NCBI GenBank assembly: GCA_965204565.1
Contig: CBDBEU010000005.1
Coordinates: 1,798,001 to 1,862,000, forward strand
From: CBDBEU01 sp965204565
GTDB lineage: Bacteria > Pseudomonadota > Alphaproteobacteria > Rhizobiales > TMED25
Length of the DNA stretch: 64,000 nucleotides
Direction: 5' to 3'
Shown here in pieces: positions 26,407 through 34,696 of this stretch (positions are counted from its first letter, which is position 1; the number at the start of each line of letters is the position of its first letter). The translations under genes and the position numbers were made by a program. The notes under the pieces were generated by a model. It was not told where the DNA came from. It worked only from the letters and a program-made list of their open reading frames with translations, and ran no database searches.

Positions 26407-27278
26407 TGTCAGACCCTTCGCATGAACACGCCCATGCCCCCGGCGACCGGGTGCGCACCCCGCTTGAGACCCATGTTCCGGGCTCGACGCTGAATCGCAC
26501 CAATCCGCTTCCGCGCGAAATCGCACCGGATGTCTACTGGCTCGGCGAGTGCCTTGAACAGCGCTTTCGCGGCGTTGTGTATCACGGATACAATGCCGCC
26601 TTTCTGGTGATCGGCGAGGAAGCCTCGCTGTTGGTCGAGACCGGCCACCCCAAGGACTTTCCCCATATCGAGCGCCAATTGCAGGACCTGCTCAAAGGCC
26701 GCCCGCCGCTCACATATCTGTTTATTACACACCAGGAAACGCCCCATTCGGGCGGGCTTGCGCGCGTCATGAGCCGATACCCGGAGACGGTTCTGTGCGG
26801 CGATGTCAGCGATTATCACTATGTCATTCCGCAATATGCCGACCGGCTGCGTTCAATGGAGCGCGGCGAAATGATCGATCTGGGCGGGCGCGGCTTTCAG
26901 ATTGTCGAACCGGTGATCCGCGATCTCAGGACCAGCTGGTGGGGTTTCGAAACCCGCGACAAGGTTCTGTTTCCGGGCGACGGCTTTGCTTACAGCCATT
27001 ATCACGAAGACGGCCATTGCGGTCTGTTCGCTGAGGAAGCGATCTCGCTCGACCTGCCCGATGTATCCTCGACCTTTGCCAATCTGGCGCTGTTCTGGAC
27101 CAAATTCGCTGATATGGAGCGCTATGTGGGGCGGCTTAACGAGGTCATGCAGGAGCTTGACGTCAAAGTCATCGCGCCCACTCATGGCCTGCCGATCACA
27201 GACATGGACGAAACTGTCAAGCGCGTGTCCGAAGGCATCATCGCTGCCAGCCGCACGCCGGAAATGGGCTTTCTCTAG
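26406..27278 (+). CDS. Metallo-beta-lactamase-fold (flavodiiron-like) protein
   Basis: The ATG overlaps the previous stop by one base, so translation is coupled. In 290 residues the motifs are YNAAFLVIGEEASLLVETG, THQETPHSGG (HxExxH, with Pro where flavodiiron proteins have Asp), LCGDVSDYHY, FPGDGFAY (bridging Asp) and IAPTHGLPI (last His). This is an oxygen- or NO-reducing-type core without the flavodoxin domain. The role may be redox or hydrolytic. The TAG stop lies at the very edge of an IS insertion, so the last residues could be IS-derived. Confidence 0.8.
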   Translation: MSDPSHEHAHAPGDRVRTPLETHVPGSTLNRTNPLPREIAPDVYWLGECLEQRFRGVVYHGYNAAFLVIGEEASLLVETGHPKDFPHIERQLQDLLKGRPPLTYLFITHQETPHSGGLARVMSRYPETVLCGDVSDYHYVIPQYADRLRSMERGEMIDLGGRGFQIVEPVIRDLRTSWWGFETRDKVLFPGDGFAYSHYHEDGHCGLFAEEAISLDLPDVSSTFANLALFWTKFADMERYVGRLNEVMQELDVKVIAPTHGLPITDMDETVKRVSEGIIAASRTPEMGFL

Positions 27279-27280
27279 TG

Positions 27281-27910
27281 TCTGGACTCATTATAGCCAC
27301 GAGATGAGGGCTGCGGCGCGCGCGATGGCTGCCGTGACGTTTTCAATGTTGCGCTCGAAGCGCGTTGCGATGCGCCGCCGGTCCTTGAGGCGGCAGAAAA
27401 TGCGTCCGATGATATTTCGCTCCCTTAGACGGCCTGATCGTAGTGATATCGGATCCTGCGGTTCTTTCGCGGCGGGATGACGGGCCCGGTCCCGCGCTCT
27501 TCAAGCCATTCGCACATTTCCCGGCCGTCACGGCCTTTGTCGGCGACAGGTTCGGCGGATGGCGGCGTGGCCTCGATGCGGCGCCGTGCGACCTTGCAAT
27601 CATGCACGTTTCCGGGCGTCGGGAGCAGGGTGCAATTGACAAAAACACGGGGCGGCCCTTGTGATCGCGGACGGCGTGGAGCCCGGTGTTGCGTCCGCCT
27701 TCGGTGCGGCCGATACCATGGGGGCATGGGGGCCAAGCCCCCCCTTTTCCGCCGCCGGCGCAGCGATGAACAGCCGGTCGGGCGTATCCTCAGCACCTGC
27801 CGAAGCGCTGAAGATACCTTCCCGTATAGCGCGCTCGGCGCGGCGGACGAGCGGTTGCAGAGCGTCTTGTTCGGCCCGTGGATATCGGCGCAGTCGGCCC
27901 GGCGACCGCC
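27281..27910 (-). mobile_element. IS5-family (IS427-group) element, copy 2, 5'-truncated
   Basis: On the minus strand it starts at the transposase C-terminal end (AAALISW region, with terminal GTCTGGACTCATTATAG). It carries GRDGREMCEWLEERGTGPVI, the HDCKVARRRIEATPPSAE region and the HFGGRRADCADIHGPNKT region. Several frameshifts are present. At about 27910 it joins an IS630 remnant, so the N-terminal third is lost. Confidence 0.8.
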
Positions 27911-28192
27911 AAAGTGCAGCGCCTTGGGCCTGGCAAAGGCATTCTCGATGGGGTTCATGTCGGGGCTGCAGGGCGGCAGATAGAAGATCCGGGCGCGTGG
28001 GGAGGTGATGATCTGACGGATGCCGGCGACCTTATGGGCAGGTAGATGGGCAGGCAGGTTGTCGAGCACCCCGACACACCGCGTGTCGGGGTCGGCGCCG
28101 GCACCTCCTCAATATAGACGCGAAAAGCCCGGCCATCCATCGGACCATCGAGGACCCGGGGGCCGTGAGGCCTGAGAGGCGAGGACCGGCGG
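27911..28192 (-). mobile_element. IS630-family transposase fragment
   Basis: Two overlapping minus-strand frames give HGPRVLDGPMDGRAFRVYIE and LDNLPAHLPAHKVAGIRQII with PRARIFYLPPCSPDMNPIEN. These are the DDE_3 core of IS630 (Asp in LDN, Glu in NPIE). A short duplication near 28040-28055 (PAHLPAH) and a frameshift inactivate it. The N-terminal half is missing. It is fused tail-to-tail with the IS427-group fragment. Confidence 0.8.
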
Positions 28193-28195
28193 GAA

Positions 28196-29047
28196 TTATT
28201 TCGCGTTGATCTGGGTGCGGTGCATGATCCGCCGCGCCCCGGCATCAAACGCATCGCGGCGGTGCAGGACGCAGCGATTATCCCACATCAATACATCCCC
28301 AACCCGCCACTGATGACGATAGACAAGTTCAGGATCCGTGCAGTCGGCCCAGAGCCGATCGAGTAGCGCCTCGCTCTCAGCTACCGGCAGACCGCAAATA
28401 TGGGCATTGGTCCGGCGCCCGAGGAATAATGCGTCGCGACCGGATTGAGGGTGACGCAGCACAATTGGATGACGCGCTCCGGGTGCCTGCGATACGTCGG
28501 TAACGGGCGAGGCACCGACCCGCAATTCGCCGGCACTCGTATAGCTCGAATCGTGATTGGCCTCGCGCCCCTCAATCGCCTCGCGCAACGTGGCGGGCAG
28601 CCTTTCCAGTGCCGCATACTGGCCGGCAAAGAACGTATCACCACCCGATGGCGGGATTTCGAGTGAATAGAGCACGCTGGCAATCGGCGGATCATCGACA
28701 TAGGACATGTCGGTGTGCCATTCAGCTTCACCCGAGCCAAGGCTGCCGATTGGCTTGCCGTCCTCGACCACATTCGAAATCACCCAGATTTCAGGATAGG
28801 ACGGTGCCGAACTGCCACCCTCTTCTGCCAATTCGCTGGCCGGACTTTTCTCAAGCTTGCCAAAATGCGCGCTGAATCGAACCAGATCATCGTCGCCGAG
28901 TGTCTGGCCACGAAAATAGATGACCGAGTATTTCAGCCAGGCCGCCCTGATCCGGGCCACCTCGTCGGGCGTCAGGGCGTCTGACAGCTCAACGCCCCCT
29001 ATTTCCGCGCCGAGCGCCGAACCACTTTCAATGACGTCAACACTCAT
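28196..29047 (-). CDS. TauD/TfdA-family Fe(II)/2-oxoglutarate dioxygenase
   Basis: ATG 29047 (MSVDVIESGSALGAEIGGVE) gives 283 residues; the extra upstream codons look non-coding. Iron ligands are seen in AEWHTDMSYVDDPP (HxD) and DNRCVLHRRDAFD (His), with the 2-oxoglutarate Arg in ARRIMHRT. The ALGAEI strand and RGQTL match the family. The substrate is unknown. The gene stops 4 bp from the IS630 fragment and has no obvious operon partner. It is a diverged paralogue of the gene at 7157. Confidence 0.88.
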   Translation of the reverse strand: MSVDVIESGSALGAEIGGVELSDALTPDEVARIRAAWLKYSVIYFRGQTLGDDDLVRFSAHFGKLEKSPASELAEEGGSSAPSYPEIWVISNVVEDGKPIGSLGSGEAEWHTDMSYVDDPPIASVLYSLEIPPSGGDTFFAGQYAALERLPATLREAIEGREANHDSSYTSAGELRVGASPVTDVSQAPGARHPIVLRHPQSGRDALFLGRRTNAHICGLPVAESEALLDRLWADCTDPELVYRHQWRVGDVLMWDNRCVLHRRDAFDAGARRIMHRTQINAK

Positions 29048-29209
29048 TGCGCCAAATTGCTCCAAGGCAAGACCTCCCGGCAGGCCGGAGCCTGCCGGTG
29101 GGCAAAATACAATGGCCGCGGCCCGGCCCAAGCTGCCGCCGGCCCGCAGCCGCCACGACATTGTCTCGCTCAGCGGCGAGGAATCGCCGCTGTCAGTTGA
29201 TCAGGCCGG

Positions 29210-29974
29210 TTATTTGACCTTCGCTTTGAGTTCTTCGATTTCGGCTCTCAGCGCGGCCAGCTCGTTCTTCATGGTCTCATAGCCGAACGCCGGATGCGGA
29301 TGCTCCGGAACCCTGCCGATCCTGCCATCAAGGCCTTCGTCGCCGGATTCCATGTCGGCCCGCAACTCGGAGAGCTCACGCCTGGTCAATTCATAGCCGA
29401 ATGCCGGATGCGGATGCTCCGGAATTCTGCCGATCCTGCCATCAAGGCCTTCGTCGCCGGATTCCATGTCGGCCCGCAACTCGGAGAGCTCACGCCTGGT
29501 CAATTCATAGCCGAATGCCGGATGCGGATGCTCCGGAATTCTGCCGATCCTGCCATCAAGGCCTTCGTCGCCGGATTCCATGTCGGCCCGCAACTCGGAG
29601 AGCTCACGCCTGGTCAATTCATAGCCGAATGCCGGATGCGGATGCTCCGGAATTCTGCCGATCTTGACATCAAGGCCTTCGTCGCCGGATTCCATGTCGG
29701 CCCGCAACTCGGAAAGCTCACGCCTAGTCAATTCATAGCCGAATGCCGGATGCGGATGCTCTGGAATTCTGCCAACGAACCCTTCCAGATCCCCAAGACG
29801 TGAATTCGTGTCGTCGTAAAACGACAGGACCAGTTCACAGAACTCCTGATTGATCGGGCCGAATTTGTCGCAAACCGCCGCGATGTCTGAACGTGAATCG
29901 GCGGACGCACCGCCGGACCACACCACCGCACCGGTCAACGCAAGCAAAACGATAAAACTGCGCATGATTGACAT
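29210..29974 (-). CDS. Secreted protein with five tandem 38-residue repeats
   Basis: A signal peptide (MRSFIVLLALTGAVVWSGGASA) is followed by a short Cys-containing segment (AAVCDKFGPINQEFCELVL). Then come four complete 38-residue units of the form GRIPEHPHPAFGYELTRREL plus SELRADMESGDEGLDGRI, and a diverged fifth unit ending in a coiled coil (NELAALRAEIEELKAKVK). The His/Pro-rich start of each unit (EHPHPAFGYE) alternates with a charged helix. No family is recognised. The near-identity of the units at DNA level suggests recent expansion. Likely periplasmic, perhaps metal-binding or wall-associated. Confidence 0.75.
   Translation of the reverse strand: MSIMRSFIVLLALTGAVVWSGGASADSRSDIAAVCDKFGPINQEFCELVLSFYDDTNSRLGDLEGFVGRIPEHPHPAFGYELTRRELSELRADMESGDEGLDVKIGRIPEHPHPAFGYELTRRELSELRADMESGDEGLDGRIGRIPEHPHPAFGYELTRRELSELRADMESGDEGLDGRIGRIPEHPHPAFGYELTRRELSELRADMESGDEGLDGRIGRVPEHPHPAFGYETMKNELAALRAEIEELKAKVK
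29294..29763. repeat. 114-bp tandem repeats inside the secreted protein gene
   Basis: The CGGATGCGGATGCT landmark recurs at about 29294, 29408, 29522, 29636 and 29750, exactly 114 bp apart. The two central units (29408-29635) are identical over nearly their full length. Outer units differ by a few bases. The period is a multiple of three, so copy-number change keeps the frame. Confidence 0.9.
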
Positions 29975-30095
29975 GCCCCCTTTTGTTTATCCCCCATTGT
30001 GACCGACCAGGCCATTGGTTTCAAACACCAATATCCGCCATTGGCGGTCACGGTGTCTTGGGCCGTCGCCGGATTTGCGGCAAAAGCCGGCCCGG

Positions 30096-30860
30096 CTATC
30101 CTTCAATCCGCTCAATCATGGTGAACCGGGTCGCTCCCTTGAACGGCCCGCCCGGCAAGGGTTCGTCCTGCCAGAATTGCCGGAAACGGGTACCGAGCCG
30201 CGCCAACAAGGATAGTTCGCCTCCAAGTTCCGCTTTGCCGAGAATGATCAGATCAAGATCGGCGCGCGCCAATCGGTCGCGCAGGCGCCGCTGGCGCGGC
30301 AACAGTGTGGCTCCGGTATCGATCACCACACAGACAATCCGCGTACCGGTCCAGAAGGCAAAATCGACCCGCACCAGATCATCCTGCTCTGCTTCAAACC
30401 CGCCAACTCCGGAGGGCAAATGAATATGGGCACGCGGCAGCGGCATCAGCGCTGAAAACATCCAGTGGAGCGGCTCGAACAGGCCGGCAAATGGACGCGC
30501 GCGTTCCTCGAGCTCTGACCGGCCTGATTCGATCTCCGCTTCAACATCGGAAAAATAGCGTGTCAGGAAGCTACGAGCCGGCGCCTGCCAATCGCCGCAA
30601 ATCCGCACCAGATTGGTTTTCAGAAGCTCAAACTGTGCCTCAACGCCGGAAAGATCTTCGAGCTGGCGCTCGAGAATGAATTGCACCGGACCATTATTGA
30701 TCCTGATCGGACGGCCCGCGGCGCGGCTTACCAGCGCATGGGGAACCGGTGTCGAGATCGCCATCCCGGCGGGCGAAAAGCCGGCCAGCTCAAAATGCCG
30801 GCTGTGAAAATTCGCCGTACCGAATGGAATGAGCAAGATGTCCGGATCGACAATGATCAT
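30096..30860 (-). CDS. Hypothetical protein
   Basis: A 254-residue protein beginning MIIVDPDILLIPFGTANFHS. A middle helical part (LERQLEDLSGVEAQFELLKT) is followed by a strand-rich C-terminal part: DDLVRVDFAFWTGTRIVCVVIDTG, then LRDRLARADLDLIILG. The V-D-F-A-F-W ... V-V-I-D-T-G pair recalls nuclease-like folds with acidic residues on neighbouring strands, but this is weak. There is no signal peptide. Codon use matches its neighbours, so it is very likely a real gene of unknown function. Confidence 0.65.
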   Translation of the reverse strand: MIIVDPDILLIPFGTANFHSRHFELAGFSPAGMAISTPVPHALVSRAAGRPIRINNGPVQFILERQLEDLSGVEAQFELLKTNLVRICGDWQAPARSFLTRYFSDVEAEIESGRSELEERARPFAGLFEPLHWMFSALMPLPRAHIHLPSGVGGFEAEQDDLVRVDFAFWTGTRIVCVVIDTGATLLPRQRRLRDRLARADLDLIILGKAELGGELSLLARLGTRFRQFWQDEPLPGGPFKGATRFTMIERIEG

Positions 30861-30897
30861 CGCCCGATACCCACAAGACCAACCAGTTGATTCGGTT

Positions 30898-31794
30898 TCA
30901 TTCGTCTCGGTTCACCCGCGCCATCTCCTCCATGACCGAGCAGATCGCGGCGGTGTCCCGATCGGCCAGCCCGCGCGCCATCGCGGCTGAATAAAGCTGG
31001 GCGGCAGCGGCAAACAACGGCACCGGACAATCCACCTCGCGCGCAAAATCGCCGATGATCGATACATCCTTTTGCCAGATCGAGACCTTCATGGTCGCCG
31101 GCTCATAGCTCTCTTCGACCATCATCGGCCCGCGAACATCGAACATGCGTGAGCCGCCGGCGCCACCGGCTACCACATTTTGAATATCCTTCGGATCAAG
31201 CCCCGCCTTCATGCCCAGTACGAAAGCCTCCGCCGTCGAGGCGTTGTGAATCGATACCAGCAGATTGGCGATGAATTTCATCTTCGAGCCATTGCCAAAT
31301 TCACCAGTGTAGTGGACTTCGCCGCAAAAGCCGTCGATCACCGTCTTCACCCGTTCAAAGGCTTCCCGATCACCGCTCGCATAGGCGCCCAGATCCTTGA
31401 CCGCCGCCTGAGCGCCGGTACCTGACAGCGGGCAATCGAGCGCGATATTTCCGGAGGAGGAGAGTGCATCGCGCGCCTGAATCTTGGCAGCGATGGGCAG
31501 GGTCGAACATTCGATCAGAACCAGATTGGTGACTTGCGAGGCAACGATACCGAGCGGGCCGGAGACGATATCTTCCAGCGCCTTGATGCCCGGCAGCAGC
31601 GAAATCAGCGCATCGGTTTCCTTGGCAAGCGCCGCAACACCTGGAACCGCCCGGCCGCCTGCCCGTCTGAATACAGCGACACGTTCCGGGTCCGGGTCAT
31701 ATCCAATAACATCAAACCCGGCCGTCATCAGGTTCGGCGCAATCGCAGATCCCATAATGCCAAGCCCGGCAATTCCGACTCTCTTGTTCGCCAA
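30898..31794 (-). CDS. 3-hydroxyisobutyrate dehydrogenase-like NAD(P)-dependent oxidoreductase
   Basis: A TTG at 31794 preceded by GAGAGG gives 298 residues: LANKRVGIAGLGIMGSAIAP. The Rossmann motif GLGIMGS is followed by the substrate-binding ECSTLPIAAK and DCPLSGTGAQAAVKDLGAYA, and the catalytic Lys is in NGSKMKFIANLLV. This is the beta-hydroxyacid dehydrogenase family. The substrate is probably a 3-hydroxy acid or tartronate-like compound. It is divergent from the OYE-like gene. Confidence 0.87.
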   Translation of the reverse strand: MANKRVGIAGLGIMGSAIAPNLMTAGFDVIGYDPDPERVAVFRRAGGRAVPGVAALAKETDALISLLPGIKALEDIVSGPLGIVASQVTNLVLIECSTLPIAAKIQARDALSSSGNIALDCPLSGTGAQAAVKDLGAYASGDREAFERVKTVIDGFCGEVHYTGEFGNGSKMKFIANLLVSIHNASTAEAFVLGMKAGLDPKDIQNVVAGGAGGSRMFDVRGPMMVEESYEPATMKVSIWQKDVSIIGDFAREVDCPVPLFAAAAQLYSAAMARGLADRDTAAICSVMEEMARVNRDE

Positions 31795-31938
31795 AGTGCC
31801 TCTCCCCTCTTGTGCATCAGCGCGTGATTTGCGAACGCTGGGCAGACTACGACCGCCAGCCATAGCATGGTCTGGTCACACACTCACTCACGCGGCGCAA
31901 CCCGCATTGAATGTCGCAAACCGCAGGAAACAAAATCA

Positions 31939-33066
31939 ATGCCGCAAGGACGCGACCTTTACCCGCATTTATTCAAACCTGCGCGCATTGGCGCGCTTGA
32001 ATTGGCAAACCGGTATGTTGTGGCACCGATGACCCGCATCAGCGCATCGCCTGGCGGGCTCGCCAGCGATGTCATGTGCGATCACTATCGCGACCTTGCG
32101 CGCGGTGGATTTCCGCTCATCGTTACCGAGGGTGCCTATACCGACGAGGCGCACGCGCAGGGCTACCGCGACCAGCCAGGCATCGCCAATGACGCGCAGA
32201 GGGAAGCATGGCGCAAGATCACCGATGCGGTTCACCGGGAAGGTGCAAAAATCGCATTGCAGCTCCTGCATGCCGGTGCGCTTTGTCAGGAAAACGCCTT
32301 CACCAGTGAGACCATCGCGCCGTCTCCCATCCAGCCGGTGGGCGAGATGGCTGTGCGTTATTATGGCGATGGTCCCTACCGCATGCCGCGCGAGATCACA
32401 CCCGGTGAGATTGCCGCGGTGATTGAAAGTTTTGAGGCCGCGGCAGGCCGCGCCATTGAGGCCGGCTTCGACGGCATCGAGATCCATGGCGCCAACGGTT
32501 ACCTGCCGGACCAGTTCCTTACCGAGCGATCCAACCAGCGCACCGACGAATATGGCGGCTCTCTGGCAAACCGGCTGCGCTTTCACCTTGAGCTGATCGC
32601 TGCCGCCAAACGCGGGCTTGCCGGGCGCGGCATTCTCGGCATGCGCATCTCGCAGACCAAGGTCAATGATTTTACCTATGAATGGCCGGGAGGTCTCGAG
32701 GAAGCCAACACCATCTTCCGCACCATCGCTGATGCCGGTCCGGACTATATTCACCTGTCCACCCATCGCGGGCTGATCGAGGTGTTCGGCTCCGGCCTCA
32801 CTCTTCCCGGCGTCTGCCGCAAGGCGGCCGGGATCACCACCATCGCCTGCGGCGGCTTGCATGATCCGGCATTTGCCCAAGCGATCATCGAACGCGGCGA
32901 GACCGACTTCGCCGCAGTCGCCAAAGGCGCGATTGGCGATCCTCATCTGGTGAACAAGATCGCCGAAGGCGCGGCCCCGGTACCATTCGCGCCGGAGATG
33001 CTGAGCCCGGTAGCAACGCTTGAATCAACATTGCGCTATCGCAACGAAAACGGGCTCAGCTTCTGA
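31939..33066 (+). CDS. Old yellow enzyme-family NADH:flavin oxidoreductase
   Basis: 375 residues from ATG 31939. The FMN-barrel motifs are VVAPMTRISASPGG, VTEGAYTDEAHAQGYRDQPG, LQLLHAG, DGIEIHGANGYLPDQFL, RTDEYGGSLANRLRF and the phosphate-binding TIACGGL. The usual His/Asn-His substrate pair is represented by the HGANGYL region. No C-terminal FAD/iron-sulphur extension is present, so it is the short single-domain class. It reduces activated C=C bonds. Confidence 0.9.
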   Translation: MPQGRDLYPHLFKPARIGALELANRYVVAPMTRISASPGGLASDVMCDHYRDLARGGFPLIVTEGAYTDEAHAQGYRDQPGIANDAQREAWRKITDAVHREGAKIALQLLHAGALCQENAFTSETIAPSPIQPVGEMAVRYYGDGPYRMPREITPGEIAAVIESFEAAAGRAIEAGFDGIEIHGANGYLPDQFLTERSNQRTDEYGGSLANRLRFHLELIAAAKRGLAGRGILGMRISQTKVNDFTYEWPGGLEEANTIFRTIADAGPDYIHLSTHRGLIEVFGSGLTLPGVCRKAAGITTIACGGLHDPAFAQAIIERGETDFAAVAKGAIGDPHLVNKIAEGAAPVPFAPEMLSPVATLESTLRYRNENGLSF

Positions 33067-33087
33067 CAGGCGCATCGCACCCGGCTA

Positions 33088-33498
33088 TCAGACTTCCGGT
33101 GCCTTTACCGAGTTGGGGTCGGCCCGCGGGTCACCGCGTTCTTCCAGCACCGAGAGATATTGCTTGGTGGCATGCGCGATGCACGGCCAGCCGCCATACA
33201 TGCCGACATGCATCATCACCTCGCAGATTTCCTCATGTGTGATGCCGATATGATGGGCACTGCGATAATGGCTGTGAGTGCCATGGGGTCGCGCCAGCGC
33301 GATATTGGCGGCCATGGTGATGAGCTGACGCTCCCGCAGAGATAAATGTCCGCGTGTCCAGACGTCACCAAACAGCATGCCGACCGACATGCGATACATG
33401 TCCTCGGAAATCTGGAGCTGATCGAGCATCGTCTCCTCGCGCCCCATTTTTTTCATCTGTTCAAGGCCGGCCTTGAAGCTTTCGTCGGAAACTTTCAT
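33088..33498 (-). CDS. Carboxymuconolactone decarboxylase family protein
   Basis: ATG 33498 follows AGGAGA; 136 residues. The CMD core reads LSLRERQLITMAANIALARP, then HSHYRSAHHIGITHEEICEV and MMHVGMYGGWPCIAHA. It matches the PcaC-type branch: the CxxC of AhpD-like peroxidases is absent, while the His-rich helix is kept. The gene converges on the OYE-like gene 22 bp away. Role is inferred as a decarboxylase or hydrolase in ring-derived acid catabolism. Confidence 0.85.
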   Translation of the reverse strand: MKVSDESFKAGLEQMKKMGREETMLDQLQISEDMYRMSVGMLFGDVWTRGHLSLRERQLITMAANIALARPHGTHSHYRSAHHIGITHEEICEVMMHVGMYGGWPCIAHATKQYLSVLEERGDPRADPNSVKAPEV

Positions 33499-33638
33499 CT
33501 GGTCTCTCCTTTTGCCGTGTGGTCGATGAAATGCATGTGAATGAGCGCCACAGCCACGAACCGGCAACGGCGTCCAGACCTATGAAATAAAAGGATTGCG
33601 GTGGACGGCTCCGCTTGATCGCGAGCCGTCGGCACCGA

Positions 33639-34472
33639 TCATGTCGATTGGGAGATACGGGCAACCAGGGCCCTGGTGCGCTGGACAGCATCAGCCGTCA
33701 CCTCGCCCGGCGGCCGCGCCCAGGTTTCAGGATTTGGCGCCTCGAAACCGAGATAACCGCGATACCCCTTCTCGGCGAGCAGTCCCAATACTCCATCCCA
33801 ATCGACGATCCCCTCTCCCGGCATCAGCCGGTCGGTTGGCCGTTTGACCCCGCCCACCGGCACCGGCGGCACATCGGAGTATTGAAACGAATGGATCTGA
33901 TCGCCCGGCACGTCCTCAAAGCCGCGCCCCGGACTGCCAGAACGGGTCAGGTGATAGGCATCCATCAACATGCCCATTTCCGGTCGTCCGACCGCATCGA
34001 TCAACCCCGTCAGTGAGGCAACCGAATTGATCAGCGGATGCTGCGAATTGAACTCGATCGCGCATTTAAGGCCGAATTCGCCAACAATGTCAGCGGCCTC
34101 ACTTGTGCCGGCAATCGCCTGATCCATGGTGCCGGTGTTCTGACCCGGCGCACTCATGATCAGATCGCAATCAAGCGCGACGGCATTGGCGCAGGACTGG
34201 CGGAACACGTCGAACAACCGCACGCGCTCATCGCCGGTCGCGAACATCCAGCCATATTCGACGCCAAGACAGGAAACCGGCAGCCCCGCCTTGTGCACCA
34301 GCGCCAGCACATCGTCGTTTGACATGCCACGATCAAAGCAGGCCTTGAAATCGGTGCGCCTGAGTTCGACCGCATCAAACCCGCCCTCGCGAGCGGCATC
34401 GAGCGCTTGTTCAAGCGGCGTGGTCTCCAGGGTCCAGGTGTGGAGCGCGAGGCGTCCAAATGGCGGCTGCAT
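33639..34472 (-). CDS. Sugar phosphate isomerase/epimerase-like TIM-barrel protein
   Basis: ATG 34472 is preceded by GGGGG; 277 residues beginning MQPPFGRLALHTWTLETTPL. The xylose-isomerase-like barrel is shown by FDAVELRRTDF, CAIEFNSQHPL (Glu ligand), GMLMDAYHLTRSGSP (Asp-x-x-His), IHSFQYSD (His) and YLGFEAPNPETW (Glu). These fit the divalent-metal site of AP_endonuc_2 proteins. It probably acts on a sugar, inosose or hydroxypyruvate-type substrate, perhaps with the divergent Gfo/Idh/MocA gene. Confidence 0.87.
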   Translation of the reverse strand: MQPPFGRLALHTWTLETTPLEQALDAAREGGFDAVELRRTDFKACFDRGMSNDDVLALVHKAGLPVSCLGVEYGWMFATGDERVRLFDVFRQSCANAVALDCDLIMSAPGQNTGTMDQAIAGTSEAADIVGEFGLKCAIEFNSQHPLINSVASLTGLIDAVGRPEMGMLMDAYHLTRSGSPGRGFEDVPGDQIHSFQYSDVPPVPVGGVKRPTDRLMPGEGIVDWDGVLGLLAEKGYRGYLGFEAPNPETWARPPGEVTADAVQRTRALVARISQST

Positions 34473-34696
34473 GTATTCCCCCTTGTCTTTCGCTCGCAGC
34501 AAGGCCTCTTCCCCGGCCTCGCCCGGCTGTTGCCAAGAATATGCTCGCAGCCGCTTTGAAGCGTCAATCTCGCACGCAATCAGCATCCGGATTTACCACC
34601 GCCAAACGCATCCCAAGGCCATTGACACGCGGGCAATGCTTGGGCGACGTGAAGCCATCGCATTGAAAGCAAACGGAACAAGGCAGGCGAGGGCGT

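Noticed and set aside
29294..29803. Plus-strand repetitive frame opposite the tandem-repeat protein
   Set aside because: The minus frame has a signal peptide, a good start and heptad-like helices; the plus frame is its antisense shadow.
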